Of a DNA stretch of 64,000 nt, positions 32,393 to 41,333 are shown in pieces (the stretch's first letter is position 1; each line of letters starts with the position of its first letter). Position numbers and translations under genes: made by a program. The stretch lies in contig CAJQUW010001633.1 in the NCBI GenBank assembly GCA_907163375.1, positions 304,001 to 368,000 on the forward strand. Reading direction: 5' to 3'. The DNA comes from Prostheceraeus crozeri. Taxonomy: Eukaryota; Platyhelminthes; Polycladida; Euryleptidae. Under the pieces are notes generated by a model, which was not told where the DNA came from, did not search any database, and saw nothing but the letters and a program-made list of their open reading frames with translations.

Positions 32393-32917
32393 ATGGTCGA
32401 TCTCAGTCTACTACCAAGACCAAGCACACTACCTTCATCGCCAGCCAGTCCAGATCCATCGAGTACCGACGAGGAGTATCCCGTTCCACCAATCCTTCCC
32501 GAACTGATCCTAGCCAGTTCAGAAGAAGACGATTTCCCAACGGACCTCCCCTCGAACTGGGGCTCCATTCCCGATCCTGGTGGACCGTATTCCTCCCCTG
32601 GCCTCCAGCCAACACCACCCACCATCGATAGACCCTATTTTATCCCAGCAACCCCTGAACTTTCTACGTCTAGTTTCGACGATCTCGGACCACCGAGTAT
32701 GAGCGATGGTCAGGTGGAGGACTATTTGACAGATGAGAAGGAGAATACCCCGCCGAATGCAGGTGGCTATCCTGAACTGACTTTTAATCGTCAACCCTTT
32801 CGCCGTCCACTGAGTAATTTGAGTAGTCGGTATAACATTAGAACTGAACTACAAAACATGGATGAAGCGATTGCATTTTGGGACGACATAGACTTTGTTG
32901 ACGATTGGGCGTTTTAA
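32393..32917 (+). CDS. Acidic proline/serine-rich protein (E1)
   Basis: 174 residues, the only plus-strand gene in the right half of E1. The first two thirds are Pro, Ser and Asp/Glu-rich (LPELILASSEEDDFPTDLPS), like a transactivation region. The C terminus has basic RRPLSNLSSRYN and an acidic-aromatic tail (FWDDIDFVDDWAF) of the kind that binds coactivators. No homologue is recognised. It looks whole. An early regulator is a reasonable guess from composition and promoter. Confidence 0.55.
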   Translation: MVDLSLLPRPSTLPSSPASPDPSSTDEEYPVPPILPELILASSEEDDFPTDLPSNWGSIPDPGGPYSSPGLQPTPPTIDRPYFIPATPELSTSSFDDLGPPSMSDGQVEDYLTDEKENTPPNAGGYPELTFNRQPFRRPLSNLSSRYNIRTELQNMDEAIAFWDDIDFVDDWAF

Positions 32918-33201
32918 CTTGTGTATCTTTCTTCTTCAACTTCATATTTTTTATACATGTATTCAATAAACATACATGGTTAGCTATGACTATTTTATTC
33001 AAGGGTGAAATGGGGCATTAAGATGATCATGTGAAATGTACACGTTAGAATTATTTTTCAATGTTAAGAGATAGGAATCATAAATTGTACACGTTAGAAT
33101 TATTTTTAATGTTGAAAACTGGTTCATAAAATTGACAAGTGCTAGTGAGTATTCCCAAGTCAATGGTCATCAAAAATAACAGGTGATTGGAATAACATTT
33201 A

Positions 33202-34206
33202 TTATAGAGATGCACTTTCTTGAGTCATTTCACAACATGCATTATTTTTGCACAAGGTACGATGTTCGGCATAGTCACTTAAGTTACAAAAATGAACAAT
33301 GTAAGACTTGTGGAGTTGTCCATTGTCCCCCGTGGTTGATTCATGCATCACAGTGATGTGATCAATCTTGGTCCAGGCCCATGCAGCTTCACAGGAATCA
33401 TAATTTAAATACAGCGTATGCAAATAAAGTCGATAGTGTAGTTCAAAGCAATAATGAAGTAGAATCTCGACCACATCTGACAGCGCACAGTGGTACCCAT
33501 ACTGTACCTTGGCAGCTTGAGTTTCTGTGAGTGCTTTCCCTCGGCGTAAATGTAACAGGGCTCGACGTTAAGCTTCTTTCCCTTCATACTGGGAATGATT
33601 CATCCAGTGACATCCGCGACGCATATGTTCCTTGTAGCCAAGCCTATACAGTTCACTATCCCGCATACATGAGGCGAATATATTCCAATGAGAGTCAATG
33701 CGTTGAGACCATTCGGGGAGAGAAATACTATCCATTGTCACTTTTTCCAAGAGTTTTATGCTTTTCAACAAAGCTCTTTCCATCTCCGATAATCCATTCC
33801 CTACAATCAGTTCCGCGTCTCCATACTCGCGTGTCATTTCATGGACCCAGCAATTAAAACGGTGAATAATCACACTCTCTTCTGCACCACATTTCCCAAT
33901 CACACGTGGGTTGAGACCATGAATAAAATTAGTCGCAAAAACATCATCACACACCTATGTCTCATGTTTGATAAAGTCATGGAAGCGCGATGTAATGGTC
34001 ACATATCCAGTCGGTTTATCGTCTCTGGGCGTATAATGACACCTAATGGCAGCGACTTCCTGCATGGGATCTCCTTCCGTATCAAATACGATGAAATTGC
34101 GCACCGGCTTCTTCTGCTCCACCCACCATTGTTGTAATTTAGGATGATCAAATGTAATGGTATAAGAACCTTGCATGACCTCGCCCAAATGCTGAATCCG
34201 ACGCAT
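33202..34206 (-). pseudogene. DEDDh-type exonuclease (E1, fossil)
   Basis: Motifs in order: FIVFDTEGDPMQEVAAI (ExoI, D-x-E), FIHGLNPRVIG and a following IIHRFNCWV region (ExoII area), and YGYHCALSDVVEIL (ExoIII, H-x-A-x-x-D). E2 has the same set at 55029-55545. DnaQ/TREX-type enzymes trim 3' DNA ends. A TATATAAG box lies at 34239-34245, about 35 bases before the ATG at 34206, marking it as a TATA-class gene. It carries a few breaks. An alternative is another RNase H-fold nuclease. Confidence 0.65.
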
Positions 34207-34286
34207 CGCGAAATGAATCTCACCTTGTGTGTCTCGACTTATATACCCGTCCCTAGGGTGGTGTACAACATGATTGGTTTAGCGAT

Positions 34287-34571
34287 GATGATGTCTCCTT
34301 CGACGTTTTCCTCCTGACATTTTATTCGTTAAAGCACTTGCGCCTGCGGCGCCGGCTGCACCCGCTGCTCCCAACGCTGCAGCTTTCCCTGCGGCAATAA
34401 GTGCAGGGATGAGGGGGGCTAAAAATGGGAGGATGCCTCTTCTTTGTCTACGACTCCCGCGGTAGATTCCACCTTTTTGTCTACGACTACCACACTACCA
34501 CGGTAAATACCCCTTTTCTGACCTCCGCCTTTTTGACGACGACTTCCGCGATAAATACCTCCACGTTGCAT
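34287..34571 (-). pseudogene. Small capsid-associated peptide precursor, pX/pVI-like (E1, fossil)
   Basis: Begins MQRGGIYRGSRRQKGGG at the ATG at 34571, with repeated GIYRG and QKGG sites suited to adenain cleavage. A hydrophobic Ala/Gly-rich stretch (LPFLAPLIPALIAAGKAAAL, AGAAGASAL) and a basic end (GGKRRRRHHHR) follow. This is the layout of adenovirus pX/pVI-like peptides that condense DNA or disrupt membranes. The late motif ACTAAGTAGG lies 23 bases upstream (34595-34604). About one break. Confidence 0.6.
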
Positions 34572-34600
34572 GATTACCGTGATAGGCTAGATGTTCCTAC

Positions 34601-34882
34601 TTAGTTCTTCATTAATAGTTTCCCTAACGTCTCTAACTTTCCCAACTTGTTCCTATTTAGATCGCGTTTCAACCGTTGCCATTCTTCCTTTATCATTTGA
34701 TTATTGGATTTATAACGTGGTCGCCACGCTGCTGGCAACAACGTATTGCCCAAATGACGTCGAATCAATTCGCCTTTATGTCTCTGAAGAGCTTCACGCC
34801 CTCTACGATGCAGTTGAGATTTTATATACCGTTTCACATGTCTTACAGTTCCTCCTCTCTGACGTCGTTTACGGCGTGTCAT
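34601..34882 (-). CDS. Basic core-like protein (E1)
   Basis: 93 residues, very rich in Arg/Lys (MTRRKRRQRGGTVRHVKRYIK, QRLKRDLNRNKLGKL), with an RQRGG site fitting adenain cleavage. It is probably a DNA-binding core or minor capsid protein. The ATG at 34882 has the exact late motif ACTAAGTTAT 24 bases upstream (34907-34916). It looks whole. Confidence 0.6.
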   Translation of the reverse strand: MTRRKRRQRGGTVRHVKRYIKSQLHRRGREALQRHKGELIRRHLGNTLLPAAWRPRYKSNNQMIKEEWQRLKRDLNRNKLGKLETLGKLLMKN

Positions 34883-34944
34883 GATTAATGTTTACGCTTC
34901 CCAATCATAACTTAGTAAAAAAAATAGGAGATTGATCACTACAT

Positions 34945-35865
34945 TTATTCATCATCCAAATCTACATTATACGTGAACCAATTCAATTGGTTCTTAAAAA
35001 CAATGGGTTTCAGAGGTCTCCCTCGTTTCTTACTAAAGTCAAATAAATATTGGCGTGGGTCCCGATTTCTATTCTCTGGTCGAAGCGAAACTTGGGGGAC
35101 ACTATTCACTTCCTTGGGCGGATTCGGTTGACTCTCATATATCCGTTTCAACTTTTCGCGCTGATTTCTCCATATTTTCTTGCCCATATGCTCCTTATGC
35201 AACGAGACAAATTGACGGACCTTCTCTTCCTCCACGTCGCGGTGCAGCATCTCACCACATACACATATATAGACAAAGTTGTCGCATGCCTCATTTGTCT
35301 TGCTCTTGCACCACGTCGGATTGCTTCGACACACCTCTTTATGATGTTTGCAAACATGTTCCCATAAGAAGAATGCTTGGTACATGTTATGACACCAGGG
35401 ACAGCGTGCCAACTTCACTTTTGACAAGTCGTACGGATATGAATTCGTTCTCTCCGACTCCACTGGGCGATTCGGGTCCAAGGGTTCGGTGGGCATATAC
35501 ATGCTCAAATAGGGACATAAATGTTCATCCCATTCATTCTCCTCCTCCTGAATCTTCTCATCACAGTACCTGCACCGACCCACACATGGGTGTTTATGGT
35601 AAGCTTCCATATTGTAGTCTTGTTTGCAAAGCATGCAGGTGAACTCACTCTCCTTGTCGCCCCAGTAACCCCTTTCCAGACTGCACCAATGATCGGTAGT
35701 CCACCATTTCCCACAAAGATCGCAATACTCCTTCCCTATCTCCTTGCGTCCATGACTGATGCATTGTGAAAACAGTCGGAAGCGCTTATTGCAAAACTCG
35801 CATTCATAATAGGGTTGAGGGCGGGGACGTACTGTGGTTCGCCTCTTCTTTGTTGGTGGCTCCAT
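34945..35865 (-). CDS. Zinc-finger protein with modules A and B (E1)
   Basis: About 306 residues from MEPPTKKRRTT (ATG 35865). Module A: YECEFCNKRFRLFSQCISHG, CDLCGKWW, CMLCKQDYNMEAYHKHPC, VGRCRYCDEKI and EWDEHLCPYL, which matches the N-terminal part of the E1 polymerase nearly step by step. Module B: CPWCHNMYQ...CVCGEMLHRD...VRQFVSLHKEHM, shared with the gene at 29856. It looks whole. Sitting second from the right TIR, it mirrors the polymerase's zinc module at the left TIR. It may bind the termini or regulate their promoters; that is inference. Confidence 0.7.
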   Translation of the reverse strand: MEPPTKKRRTTVRPRPQPYYECEFCNKRFRLFSQCISHGRKEIGKEYCDLCGKWWTTDHWCSLERGYWGDKESEFTCMLCKQDYNMEAYHKHPCVGRCRYCDEKIQEEENEWDEHLCPYLSMYMPTEPLDPNRPVESERTNSYPYDLSKVKLARCPWCHNMYQAFFLWEHVCKHHKEVCRSNPTWCKSKTNEACDNFVYICVCGEMLHRDVEEEKVRQFVSLHKEHMGKKIWRNQREKLKRIYESQPNPPKEVNSVPQVSLRPENRNRDPRQYLFDFSKKRGRPLKPIVFKNQLNWFTYNVDLDDE

Positions 35866-35890
35866 TATATCGTTGTTCAGATAATGTATC

Positions 35891-36316
35891 TTACGTAAAC
35901 AATGAACCAAACCCAATGTCAATCTGCATACACAAGATTCCCCCAAAATAACGACACTCCAGTTGAGAACGTAACTTCTTCTGCAACGAATCAATCAGTT
36001 CTTCCACGTCCCAATCGTCACCAATGTTCAAATAGCGATAGGACACGTCCAGTGCACCTTTGGGGAACTTTGCAGATGTTCGAATATCAAACAAGAAGCG
36101 TGGTCCGTACAGTATTACATTCAACAACTGGATACGAAGCTCTTCAATAATCTTCTCTAACGACACAATCTTCTCCTTTGTCGGAATAATATACAGTGTA
36201 TTACAGTCTCGTTCCACAATAAAGTCTTTCGATGAATAAGGTGTATAGGATATCTCCTCCTTGGGATGACGTGTCTCAGCCAGAGGGCGTGATCTACCCG
36301 CTAATGTTGTCGACAT
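35891..36316 (-). CDS. Right-end protein family member 2, TIR-proximal (E1)
   Basis: 141 residues, ATG at 36316. It is the first gene from the right TIR and is driven by the TIR promoter. It contains IVERDCNTLYIIPTKEKIVSLEKIIEEL, similar to members at 31847 in E1 and 56020 in E2. No known domain. Conservation of both sequence and TIR-proximal position in two very different Polintons suggests an early function. Confidence 0.6.
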   Translation of the reverse strand: MSTTLAGRSRPLAETRHPKEEISYTPYSSKDFIVERDCNTLYIIPTKEKIVSLEKIIEELRIQLLNVILYGPRFLFDIRTSAKFPKGALDVSYRYLNIGDDWDVEELIDSLQKKLRSQLECRYFGGILCMQIDIGFGSLFT

Positions 36317-36320
36317 ATGA

Positions 36321-36582
36321 TGAGAATGATTTTCTCTGTCAGCGCCTTTCCTTATATACCCTGCCGTGACTCATCACAAGTGCTCGGCGCCACGTGCTCC
36401 GATTGGTGCTCCGTTTCCTGTCCTCTTCGCCACCACGTGCGCCGATGCGTGGGAATGTGCTCCGATGCATGCTCCGTTTCCTGTCCTCTTAGTCACCACG
36501 TGCGCCGATGCGTGGGCGTGTGCTCCGATGCCTGGGGCAAGGTCATGTACTTTAGTGCAACTGCGGGAGAAGGGGCAAAGCT
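36321..36582 (-). repeat. Right terminal inverted repeat of E1
   Basis: Reverse complement partner of 8445-8706. It carries the same 60-bp tandem units, CACGTG palindromes, TGACTCA (36367-36373), TTATATA (36352-36358) and the TGCTCCGATTGGTGCTCC block (36395-36412). It ends ...GGGGCAAAGCT at 36582. Confidence 0.92.
36352..36412 (-). promoter_or_regulatory. Right TIR promoter
   Basis: Mirror image of the left TIR promoter: CCAAT/GGAGCA block at 36395-36412, AP-1-type TGACTCA at 36367-36373 and TATA at 36352-36358, with the ATG of the first right-end gene at 36316, about 36 bases beyond the TATA box. Confidence 0.7.
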
Positions 36583-36599
36583 GTACTACTATTGTGACC

Positions 36600-37225
36600 T
36601 TGAAAAATAGATCGGAAAGGCTTACTACTTATAGTTGCGATAAAATCGAAAATGATAAAATCATAAAAGAAATCTTCCAAAGGAACGGCTGCCACCCAAA
36701 ATATATTCAAAAATGCATGAGCGAAAAAAAGTCCCAAAATACACAGCAGAGTTCTGATGAGTCAAGTGAAGACAAAACCAAAATGTTTTATGGCCTTCCT
36801 TTCATCAAGGAATGTGAAAAAATCATATCTAAAGAAATTCATAAAATCAACAGAATTTTAGATAAAACCAAAATTGTACCGCATTTCAGAACCTACAAAA
36901 CCCAACAAATTTTCAAAAATAAAGATACTATCCCCTCTAACGTGTGCTCCTCCTTAGTATATGAATTCAAATGCGAACACTGTGAGAAGTGTTACATCGG
37001 AGAGACGCGCCGTCACCTGCAAACCCGCATTAACGAACACATCAAAGGTCGCCCACTGTCAGAAATCTCGACACACATTCACCCACCAACACACAACAGC
37101 TTCAGAATACTCATGCGCACAAACGACACAAAAATAGCAGAAACCCTTTTCATCAAACAATACATCACAGAGAATAAAAGCCTACTGAACAACCACAGCA
37201 CATCAGAAGAATTGTTATTTTAATT
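36600..37225 (+). pseudogene. Penelope-like element, GIY-YIG endonuclease end
   Basis: The frame reads FYGLPFIKECEKIISKEI, a segment between reverse transcriptase and endonuclease in Penelope-like elements, then CEHCEKCYIGETRRHLQTRINEHIKG, a GIY-YIG endonuclease core with the CC-type cysteines of this family. It ends NNHSTSEELLF then a stop. The reverse transcriptase part is missing. It lies about 20 bp outside the right TIR of E1, and the open frame even runs out of the TIR by chance. It is a 5'-truncated copy or one cut by the Polinton insertion. Confidence 0.8.
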
Positions 37226-37299
37226 GGATTGATTTGATTTTAACTCGCGCCACCTGAAATTGTATTTATGTTTGCTTTTACCGTTGAATGATGCCTGTA

Positions 37300-37677
37300 G
37301 ATGAGTGGAAATACTCGAAAGTGCTCGCCCAATAAAGTGCTATCTTTGCGACTTTTGTGTTCGTGATGCAATTAATTCTGAAAACTGTGCTCCTCTGACT
37401 CCTGTTCGTGAAAAAATCCAGACAGGTTCTCATATTTCAACTTATGAAACCATAACACCGACAACATCAAACATTTCAAGGAAACACTGTAATAGAAAAA
37501 TACCCCCATTGTAATATTTACGAGATTGTAGTGAAGAATATCAAGAAGTGAGGATGCGAGCAATCAGAGAAGAAAGTACGTTTCGAAAGGCTGAAAATCG
37601 GCTGCGAATGGAGAATTTGAGACTCAAAAATGCGCTACTGAAAGAAATTGAAGAGAATGAATTGTAATCTGAACATT
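37300..37677 (+). pseudogene. Coiled-coil tail, possibly of a Harbinger Myb/trihelix protein
   Basis: The frame ending at 37677 reads MRAIREESTFRKAENRLRMENLRLKNALLKEIEENEL, a leucine-heptad tail like that of Myb/trihelix-type DNA-binding proteins that accompany PIF/Harbinger nucleases. The part upstream is not recognisable. It is convergent with the Harbinger nuclease gene. Low certainty. Confidence 0.35.
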
Positions 37678-37849
37678 TGAGGATGTGCTTTTTGATCAGA
37701 CTTATTGTTTGCAAGCAGTTTGCAATTTAATTCGAATATGAAGACTCTTTTAATAAAAAAATGGATTATATAATTGCTACACCGGTTTGTTTTTAATACT
37801 TTTTCAAGCTCCTAGACAAACAAGGATGACTCAGTTTTAATTTCAATAA

Positions 37850-37970
37850 AGAACCCATTAATTTTTAATTGATTAGAGAGTTTTTAATTAATTAGCAAAA
37901 AACATTCTTAATTGATTTGAGAGCTTTATAATTTATTAGCAAAAATTTTTAAATTTATTTGAGAGTTCCT
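37850..37970. repeat. AT-rich imperfect tandem repeat
   Basis: Units of about 45 bp built on TTTAATTGATTAGAGAG and TAATTAGCAAAAA recur about 2.5 times. Confidence 0.6.
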
Positions 37971-38700
37971 AGCGGCGGTCTAAGCACCGTATTGTTCCCT
38001 GAATAGTAAGGATCTGATACCATTTTCTTATTGGAGGGACTCCATTAGGCCTCAGCCACACCCGAGTTGGACATGGCTAAGCTTAGGCCGGCTATTGTTA
38101 GACATGGCTGGGCCGGGCCGGGCCGATATTTGGATAGACAGAAAAATATGTTAATCATTATGAAATAATTTAAATTGAGTAAGAATGATTATTTAATTAT
38201 ACACAATAAATACGGTGGACCACTGAAGCCTTCAAAGCTGTGTTAATAAGACAGTGTTGATAAAGACAGAGACAAAGTGATGAACAAGTAGACGTATACA
38301 TGTCCATGGGATTGAAGCGTTGCTACCTCGCTGATGGTGTTGAGTGAGTTAATGGAACACCAACAAAGAACCTAGCATATTTAGGTTTTAATGACAAATA
38401 ATTGCAATTAATTGATTAAATTTCCGAAATAGCTGCAGTAAATCGATTGCTTTCGGATGCCATCAAAATTGATTGCTCGGCCCAATTTAATTGCAATTAA
38501 TTTTTGATATCCTCTGGATCCCTCCAACCGCAAAGTAAGTTATTATTATTTATCAGATATTTTTTGGAAAACATAACAGGAAAGTATTGAAGACGATAAT
38601 ATCAAAACATCCATTAATTACATAAGTGCAATATATATTCGATGAAATCACCACATCAATGCGATAATAATATGCGATCTTACAATTTAACATACCTCAC
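37971..38700. other. No gene recognised
   Basis: AT-rich spacer between the coiled-coil remnant and the Harbinger nuclease end. It includes a GGCCGGGCCGGGCC run near 38110 and AATTGCAATTAATTG words near 38400 and 38490 that resemble the hAT subterminal repeats. Confidence 0.4.
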
Positions 38701-38742
38701 GTGAATGACATAGAATATTTCTACCACAAGTAGTTCAAATGT

Positions 38743-39165
38743 TCAATGACGAAAGTATTGTTGGATAATCTCCCTTCTGAAAGTACTCCCTGAACTGCTG
38801 TTATCGTCAAGATCGGCGTTGTGTTCACTGTTGCTATTATCATTTGAAACATTTTCATTATCATTGCCCTCTTCCAAAGGGATTTTCAACATTTTATCAT
38901 AATTATGAAGACATGCTGTTGCAACAACGACTTTCTGTGAAACAGAAAGCTTTAAACGTAATTTCTTTAAACATCGAAAACGCTGCTTCCATTGGCCAAA
39001 AGTTCTTTCGATGACGTTTCTTGTTCGAACATGATCAGCATTATACCGTTTTTCGGCATTGCTGGTAGGATTCAATACAGGAGTCAGTAGATACTTACAA
39101 CATGGGTAAGCAGAATCTCCAAGTAAAATCCCATTCAATTCATTAGTTTCTAGCCTATGGCACAC
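38743..39165 (-). pseudogene. Harbinger nuclease, C-terminal half
   Basis: Reads LETNELNGILLGDSAYPCCKYLLTP, then NVIERTFGQWKQRFRCLKK (the third catalytic acidic residue, Glu, of the DDE nuclease) and VATACLHNY, all hallmarks of HARBI1-like transposases. The acidic tail is normal. Directly upstream on the minus strand lies the hAT insertion. The N-terminal half is at 41981-42469. Confidence 0.88.
39158..39165. repeat. Target-site duplication of the hAT, left copy
   Basis: TGGCACAC at 39158-39165 matches TGGCGCAG at 41920-41927 in six of eight positions, as expected for a worn 8-bp hAT duplication. It falls within the Harbinger nuclease reading frame. Confidence 0.6.
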
Positions 39166-39772
39166 TGCAGGGGTCGGAAAAAATTAATTGATGAACAATT
39201 AATTGCAATTAATTGTTATTTAATTGATAATGGAAATTGATTGATGATGCAAAAATAATTGATTAATTGATTGATTGATGACCAATTATTGCAACTATAT
39301 TGGTCATCATATATTATGTCAAAAAGGTAAGCACAACACCAGTTTATCGGTATTGAATATCATCCATAGCAAGCAGAAACCTAATTTGTAGTCATCATGA
39401 AGGATTTTCCTGTACTGTAAATTCTGACTCATTTCTTCAGCTCAGAAGCCAGAAACTTGACATGTTCAAGGTTGAATCACACGCGCGTACGAATACGGAG
39501 AGAGACTGACGCAGTGACGCACACACGATACTCGTCACTCGATGAATCAATGATCCCATGACTATTGACGCACCCGCACGCATTCCACACAATACTAGCG
39601 CAGTACACAAGAAATCTCGATCGTTACGTATGGAGTTATGAACCAATGGGATAACTAAAGTGACCTCGTTTTATTATTTCGGCATTGATTTGGTTGACAT
39701 CATGTGTTGACGCTGATTAAGGTTGATCGAAGTGGACGACAGTTGACGTTCGGCAGCAGCCTCTACTACGCA

Positions 39773-40012
39773 ATGCCTGTGGTATCAAAAAACAAAGAGA
39801 CAGTTCAACTCTTTTTTATCAGAGACTCCGAGAAAGATACTTGGTCATGGAAATGTAAATGTGGCAAGACATTGATCCAGAAGCCCGGGACTGGTTGGTC
39901 AAACCTACTATGTCACTTGAAATCTCAACATCCTGACTTCGCATCATCTACCACACAACCAACACTAAATAACTTCGTTGTATCTTCTTCAGAATGTTTC
40001 AAGTTGGATTGA
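39773..40012 (+). CDS. hAT BED zinc-finger segment
   Basis: From the ATG at 39773 (MPVVSKNKETVQLFF) comes a BED-type finger: WKCKCGKTLIQKPG followed by WSNLLCHLKSQHPD. It ends at 40012, overlapping the transposase frame that starts near 39978. The protein clearly continues in the other frame (SSWIEWVSLGLKPFSF), so a +1/-1 shift or a short intron near 39990-40010 separates them. The BED finger binds the transposon ends. Confidence 0.75.
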   Translation: MPVVSKNKETVQLFFIRDSEKDTWSWKCKCGKTLIQKPGTGWSNLLCHLKSQHPDFASSTTQPTLNNFVVSSSECFKLD

Positions 40013-41333
40013 ATGGGTTTCTTTGGGACTTAAGCCGTTCTCATTCGTCGATGATGAATTGACACATAAGTATACAAACCTGAAACCCATTTCTTCGAAA
40101 ACTTTGAAGAAATATATGCAGCTTTTGACGAAGGAAGTTGAAAGCATTATAAGAAACAAACTTCCACAACACTTCGCTTTATTATTGGATGGTTGGAGTC
40201 ACAATAGTACACACTTTGTTGCCGTATTCGCTTCCTACACTGATGATTCTTCAGAGAATGGATATTCCGCTGTTCTTCTAGCTTTCTCTCCTTTTCACGA
40301 AGAAACTGAATTTACTACGAAAGCTCATCACGACTTCTTGACTTGGATGTTAGTGGAAGTGTACCACAAATCCTTCGATAACGTCGTCGCTTTAATCGGC
40401 GATAATTGTAGTGTGAACAAAGCTTTGGCTAACCTTTGTGAGCTTCCTCTTCTGGATTGTTCATCCCATCGATTGAACCTCGCTGTGACCAACTTCCTGT
40501 TGGAATATGAGAATAGGCTCTCAAAATTGAACTCATTGATGGGTAAACTGAAATCGTTGAAGTTATCTGGAAAGTTGCGTAAATACATAGAACTTCGACC
40601 TGTTCAACGGAACGTGACAAGGTGGAGCAGTACCTACGAAATGGTAACGAGATATTTCAAGTTGAAAGAATTCTTATCTCTTGGGGAGTTCGACAAATCC
40701 CCTGAACTGCTCGACTATATGTTGACGGCAAGAGAAAACTCGGATCTGATGGAGCTATCCAAAGACCTCGCCAAATTTGACTCAGTGACCAAAGCGCTCC
40801 AGAGAGAGTCAACCAGCGTCGTGGAAATGAGGATTCTTTTCGACGAAATAAGCAAATTATACCCAAGAATGGAAAAGTATCTCTCGCCGGGAGCTGATAT
40901 TGTTCATTCGCCATCGTTTGAGAGTGATATTCTTAAGATTTCGAATGAGCAGGAGGATTTTCTTGATCCCGATGAGAGACAAGCTCTGACTAAGCTTGAG
41001 TTATCGAGACAAAGTGATAGTGCTGAAAGTCAATCGTGCAATGATGATACAACGAATTCTAAGCTTGACTTTGCTGGATCATTACTAAAAAGACGAAAAT
41101 TGAATTGTACCACAGAGTCAGAGAAGATCAAAAGGTACCCGACATCCATTCAATATCTTCTCCCAACTTCAAATGTTTTAGAACGTTTTTTCAGTGTTGC
41201 TGGCATTGCTTATAACGATTTGAGACAAAGTTTGTTGCCAGTTAATTTAGAGATGCAGCTTTTTTTGAAAGTGAACAAATCTCTTTGGAACATTGATACT
41301 CTAGAAACAGCATCAAGCAACGCAGATTTTTAA
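39978..41333 (+). CDS. hAT transposase
   Basis: 451 residues. The RNase H-like core has FALLLDGWSHNSTHFVAVF with the first Asp and VVALIGDNCSVNKAL with the second. The CSSHRLNLAV segment (C-x2-H type) is characteristic of hAT enzymes. The C-terminal hATC dimerisation region reads YLLPTSNVLERFFSVAGIAYNDLRQSLLP, with the Glu of the ERFFS block. The frame is intact, though the BED finger sits in another frame upstream, so the copy may be inactive. Confidence 0.88.
   Translation: MYLLQNVSSWIEWVSLGLKPFSFVDDELTHKYTNLKPISSKTLKKYMQLLTKEVESIIRNKLPQHFALLLDGWSHNSTHFVAVFASYTDDSSENGYSAVLLAFSPFHEETEFTTKAHHDFLTWMLVEVYHKSFDNVVALIGDNCSVNKALANLCELPLLDCSSHRLNLAVTNFLLEYENRLSKLNSLMGKLKSLKLSGKLRKYIELRPVQRNVTRWSSTYEMVTRYFKLKEFLSLGEFDKSPELLDYMLTARENSDLMELSKDLAKFDSVTKALQRESTSVVEMRILFDEISKLYPRMEKYLSPGADIVHSPSFESDILKISNEQEDFLDPDERQALTKLELSRQSDSAESQSCNDDTTNSKLDFAGSLLKRRKLNCTTESEKIKRYPTSIQYLLPTSNVLERFFSVAGIAYNDLRQSLLPVNLEMQLFLKVNKSLWNIDTLETASSNADF

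Larger units (their letters stand above)
8445..36582. mobile_element. Polinton/Maverick (adintovirus-like) element 1 (fossil)
   Basis: About 28.1 kb between inverted repeats of about 262 bp that begin with AG, as Polinton termini do. Recognised parts: PolB, TBP-like, UBA-RING, adenain protease, major and minor capsid, several penton-like proteins, integrase with chromodomain, packaging ATPase, a DEDDh-type exonuclease, zinc-finger proteins and several unknowns. The first genes at both ends read inward. It is broken in about a dozen or more places and carries a LINE of about 3 kb. The two repeats are alike at roughly nine in ten positions, suggesting moderate age. A convincing 6-bp target duplication was not found at the chosen ends. 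Confidence 0.93.

Noticed and set aside
32218-32625. Minus-strand frame opposite the acidic protein gene
   Set aside because: The plus-strand frame has a TATA box and protein-like composition; the minus frame is its shadow and runs through the divergent promoter.
35005-35642. Plus-strand frames opposite the zinc-finger gene
   Set aside because: Shadows of a Cys/His-rich minus-strand gene with two independent paralogues.
8445-36582. CRISPR or bacterial phage origin for the cluster
   Set aside because: Chromodomain integrase, Polinton-type capsid and PolB, TATA promoters, and LINE, Gypsy and hAT neighbours all indicate an animal genome.
36366-36600. N-terminal part of the Penelope-like open frame
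   Set aside because: This part is the E1 terminal repeat read by chance; Penelope similarity begins only near 36650.
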